Part shown: in pieces, positions 63,025-64,000 of the stretch | Numbering within the stretch: position 1 is the first letter of the stretch | Layout of the letters: each line of letters starts with the position of its first letter | Assembly (NCBI RefSeq): GCF_000242895.2 | Contig: NC_021171.1 | Location: 2,638,001 to 2,702,000 of the forward strand | DNA: 64,000 bases | Direction: 5' to 3' | Source of the DNA: Bacillus sp. 1NLA3E | GTDB taxonomy: Bacteria > Bacillota > Bacilli > Bacillales > Cytobacillaceae | The notes under the pieces: model-generated | The model's database searches: none | Seen by the model: the letters and a program-made list of their open reading frames with translations, nothing else | What the model was told of the DNA's origin: nothing | Program-made: the position numbers and the translations under genes

Positions 63025-64000
63025 TTATCTATTATTAGGTCCTTGAGACTTAAAATCATTCCGCTTTTTTGAAGGGCGAGAAATCTGAGACTTTACCTCA
63101 TTTCGGCCTCTTGATGGACTGGAACCAGCAGACTTGACCTCGTTCCGACTCCTCTGTGGACGGGAATCAGCAGACTTGACCTCGTTCCGGCTCCTCTGTG
63201 GACGGGAATCAGCAGACTTGACTTCGTTCCGGCTTCTCTGTGGACGGGAATCAGCAGACTTGGCTTCGTTCCGGCTCCTCTGTGGACGGGCACCTTCATT
63301 TCGATTTCTTGCTGGACGCGCGCCTTCGGACCTAACTTCATTTCGGTCTCTTGGTTGGCGTGGAACCTCGGACTTTTTACCTTTAACTTCTGTTCTGCTT
63401 CGTGAATCTTTTAACAAATTACCTCTTCGATCTCTTGTGATGTTAGGATCCTCAAACTTATTACTACGCTTATCTCCTTGTCTTCGGGGACCTTCAGTAC
63501 GTCCTGATCTTCCCTTTCGATTGCCCCGTCTCTCCATTTGGCTTGAGGAAGAGCGATTCGGACGATCCACAGTTTCATCATCTGTCTTTTCCATATTACC
63601 AAGATTTTGTTTTTCAATTGATAAATTGAGTTCTTTTTCGATCAAATCAAGAAGCGGGCGATCCTTAGAAGCATATAATGTGATTGCCATGCCGGTCATA
63701 CCTGCTCTACCTGTTCTACCAATTCGGTGAATATAGCTTTCTGAATCAAGAGGAATATCATAGTTGTATACATGGGTAACCCCTTCAACATCAAGCCCTC
63801 TAGCAGCAACATCTGTAGCAATCAGCAATTGCACCTCAGCATCTCTAAATCGTTTCATAACCTGTTCTCTTTTAGCTTGTGACAGATCTCCATGTAACTC
63901 ATCGCATTTATACCCATGTGATCTAAGTGCTTCATAAAGCTTGCTTACTCTTCGTTTCGTTCGGCAAAAAATAACAGCTAAGAATGGTCGATGTGCTTCA
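63025..64000 (-). CDS. DEAD-box ATP-dependent RNA helicase, C-terminal part (5' end outside window)
   Basis: The frame runs from the window edge to the stop at 63025 (about 325 residues visible). The helicase C-terminal domain shows motif IV-like [10 protein letters not shown], motif [20 protein letters not shown] and motif [14 protein letters not shown]. The tail of about 200 residues is basic, Arg-rich and repetitive, including 14-residue repeats [14 protein letters not shown], as in the RNA-binding tails of CshA-type helicases. Probably a cold-shock/RNA-degradosome helicase; motifs I-III lie outside the window. Confidence 0.92.
   Translation of the reverse strand, partial: EAHRPFLAVIFCRTKRRVSKLYEALRSHGYKCDELHGDLSQAKREQVMKRFRDAEVQLLIATDVAARGLDVEGVTHVYNYDIPLDSESYIHRIGRTGRAGMTGMAITLYASKDRPLLDLIEKELNLSIEKQNLGNMEKTDDETVDRPNRSSSSQMERRGNRKGRSGRTEGPRRQGDKRSNKFEDPNITRDRRGNLLKDSRSRTEVKGKKSEVPRQPRDRNEVRSEGARPARNRNEGARPQRSRNEAKSADSRPQRSRNEVKSADSRPQRSRNEVKSADSRPQRSRNEVKSAGSSPSRGRNEVKSQISRPSKKRNDFKSQGPNNR
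63139..63290 (-). repeat. in-frame 42-bp tandem repeats in helicase tail
   Basis: Unit of 42 bp starting at 63139, 63181, 63223 and (partial, divergent) 63265; the first three differ at only a few positions. Encodes 14-residue units containing [13 protein letters not shown]. Further degenerate units follow upstream in the gene. Confidence 0.9.

Noticed and set aside
63139-63290. Tandem repeat resembling a CRISPR array
   Set aside because: Units are contiguous without unique spacers and lie in frame within a coding sequence.
63134-63730. 198-residue plus-strand frame with [14 protein letters not shown] repeats
   Set aside because: Exact antisense shadow of the 42-bp repeats in the helicase gene.

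Overview
The window looks like a chromosomal segment of a low-GC, spore-forming Bacillaceae (Bacillus/Neobacillus/Peribacillus type). The evidence is strong AGGAGG-type ribosome binding sites with frequent TTG and GTG starts, many Bacillus-specific families (YknWXYZ, YkuK, YwbE, YkoS/YkoT, YvgN, DUF1292, DUF6254, DUF6944), T-box and glycine riboswitch leaders, a CIRCE operator, and numerous factor-independent terminators. No rRNA, tRNA, CRISPR array or prophage was seen. Most genes are single-gene or two-gene units.

Layout. 0-6.7 kb: small enzymes and unknowns (DUF5946, DUF4230, an SDR with a carboxymuconolactone-decarboxylase-like protein, MOSC, YkuK, an orphan substrate-binding lipoprotein). 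6.9-8.1 kb: an intact IS30-family element with 26-bp imperfect inverted repeats and a 13-bp flanking direct repeat. 8.2-15.8 kb: an SGNH hydrolase/acyltransferase-3 pair, htpG behind a perfect CIRCE operator, a 14-TM drug exporter divergent from a TetR regulator, and an S1-domain protein. 16-24.3 kb: nitronate monooxygenase, a 1022-residue FAD/Fe-S oxidoreductase with a Met/Pro repeat tail beside a Crp/Fnr regulator, an alkyltransferase-like protein, and a PheP-like permease behind a T-box leader whose specifier reads best as UUC (Phe).

24.4-33 kb is the accessory part. It starts with a group II intron whose reverse transcriptase is split at its conserved PQGG motif by a 305-bp element carrying seven copies of TTATGCAAAG. 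A run of short single genes follows, all on the minus strand and separated by AT-rich hairpin repeats (lipoprotein, VanZ, membrane protein, acetyltransferase, DUF4279, pheA, alpha/beta hydrolase). pheA is bracketed by two copies of one about 75-bp repeat.

33-44 kb: a MocR-type regulator divergent from a pyridoxamine-oxidase-like protein, an MFS exporter, YitT, and the yknXYZW ABC export system. 44-52.7 kb: VanY-type carboxypeptidase, DCC thiol protein, YvgN-like reductase, DUF421 protein, pentapeptide-repeat protein, sirtuin, CarD regulator. 52.9-60 kb: an envelope block (ykoS-ykoT-gtrA glycosylation operon, MFS, ECF sigma/anti-sigma/bactofilin-like operon, DedA). 60.2-64 kb: ywbE, a glycine riboswitch upstream of an ACT-domain/PFL pair, and the 3' part of a DEAD-box helicase gene with in-frame 42-bp repeats.

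A GC-rich palindromic repeat of about 177 bp with TGTTAAA termini occurs six times (three essentially full, three partial) in intergenic positions. Function calls rest on motif and family recognition by eye; no database search was possible.
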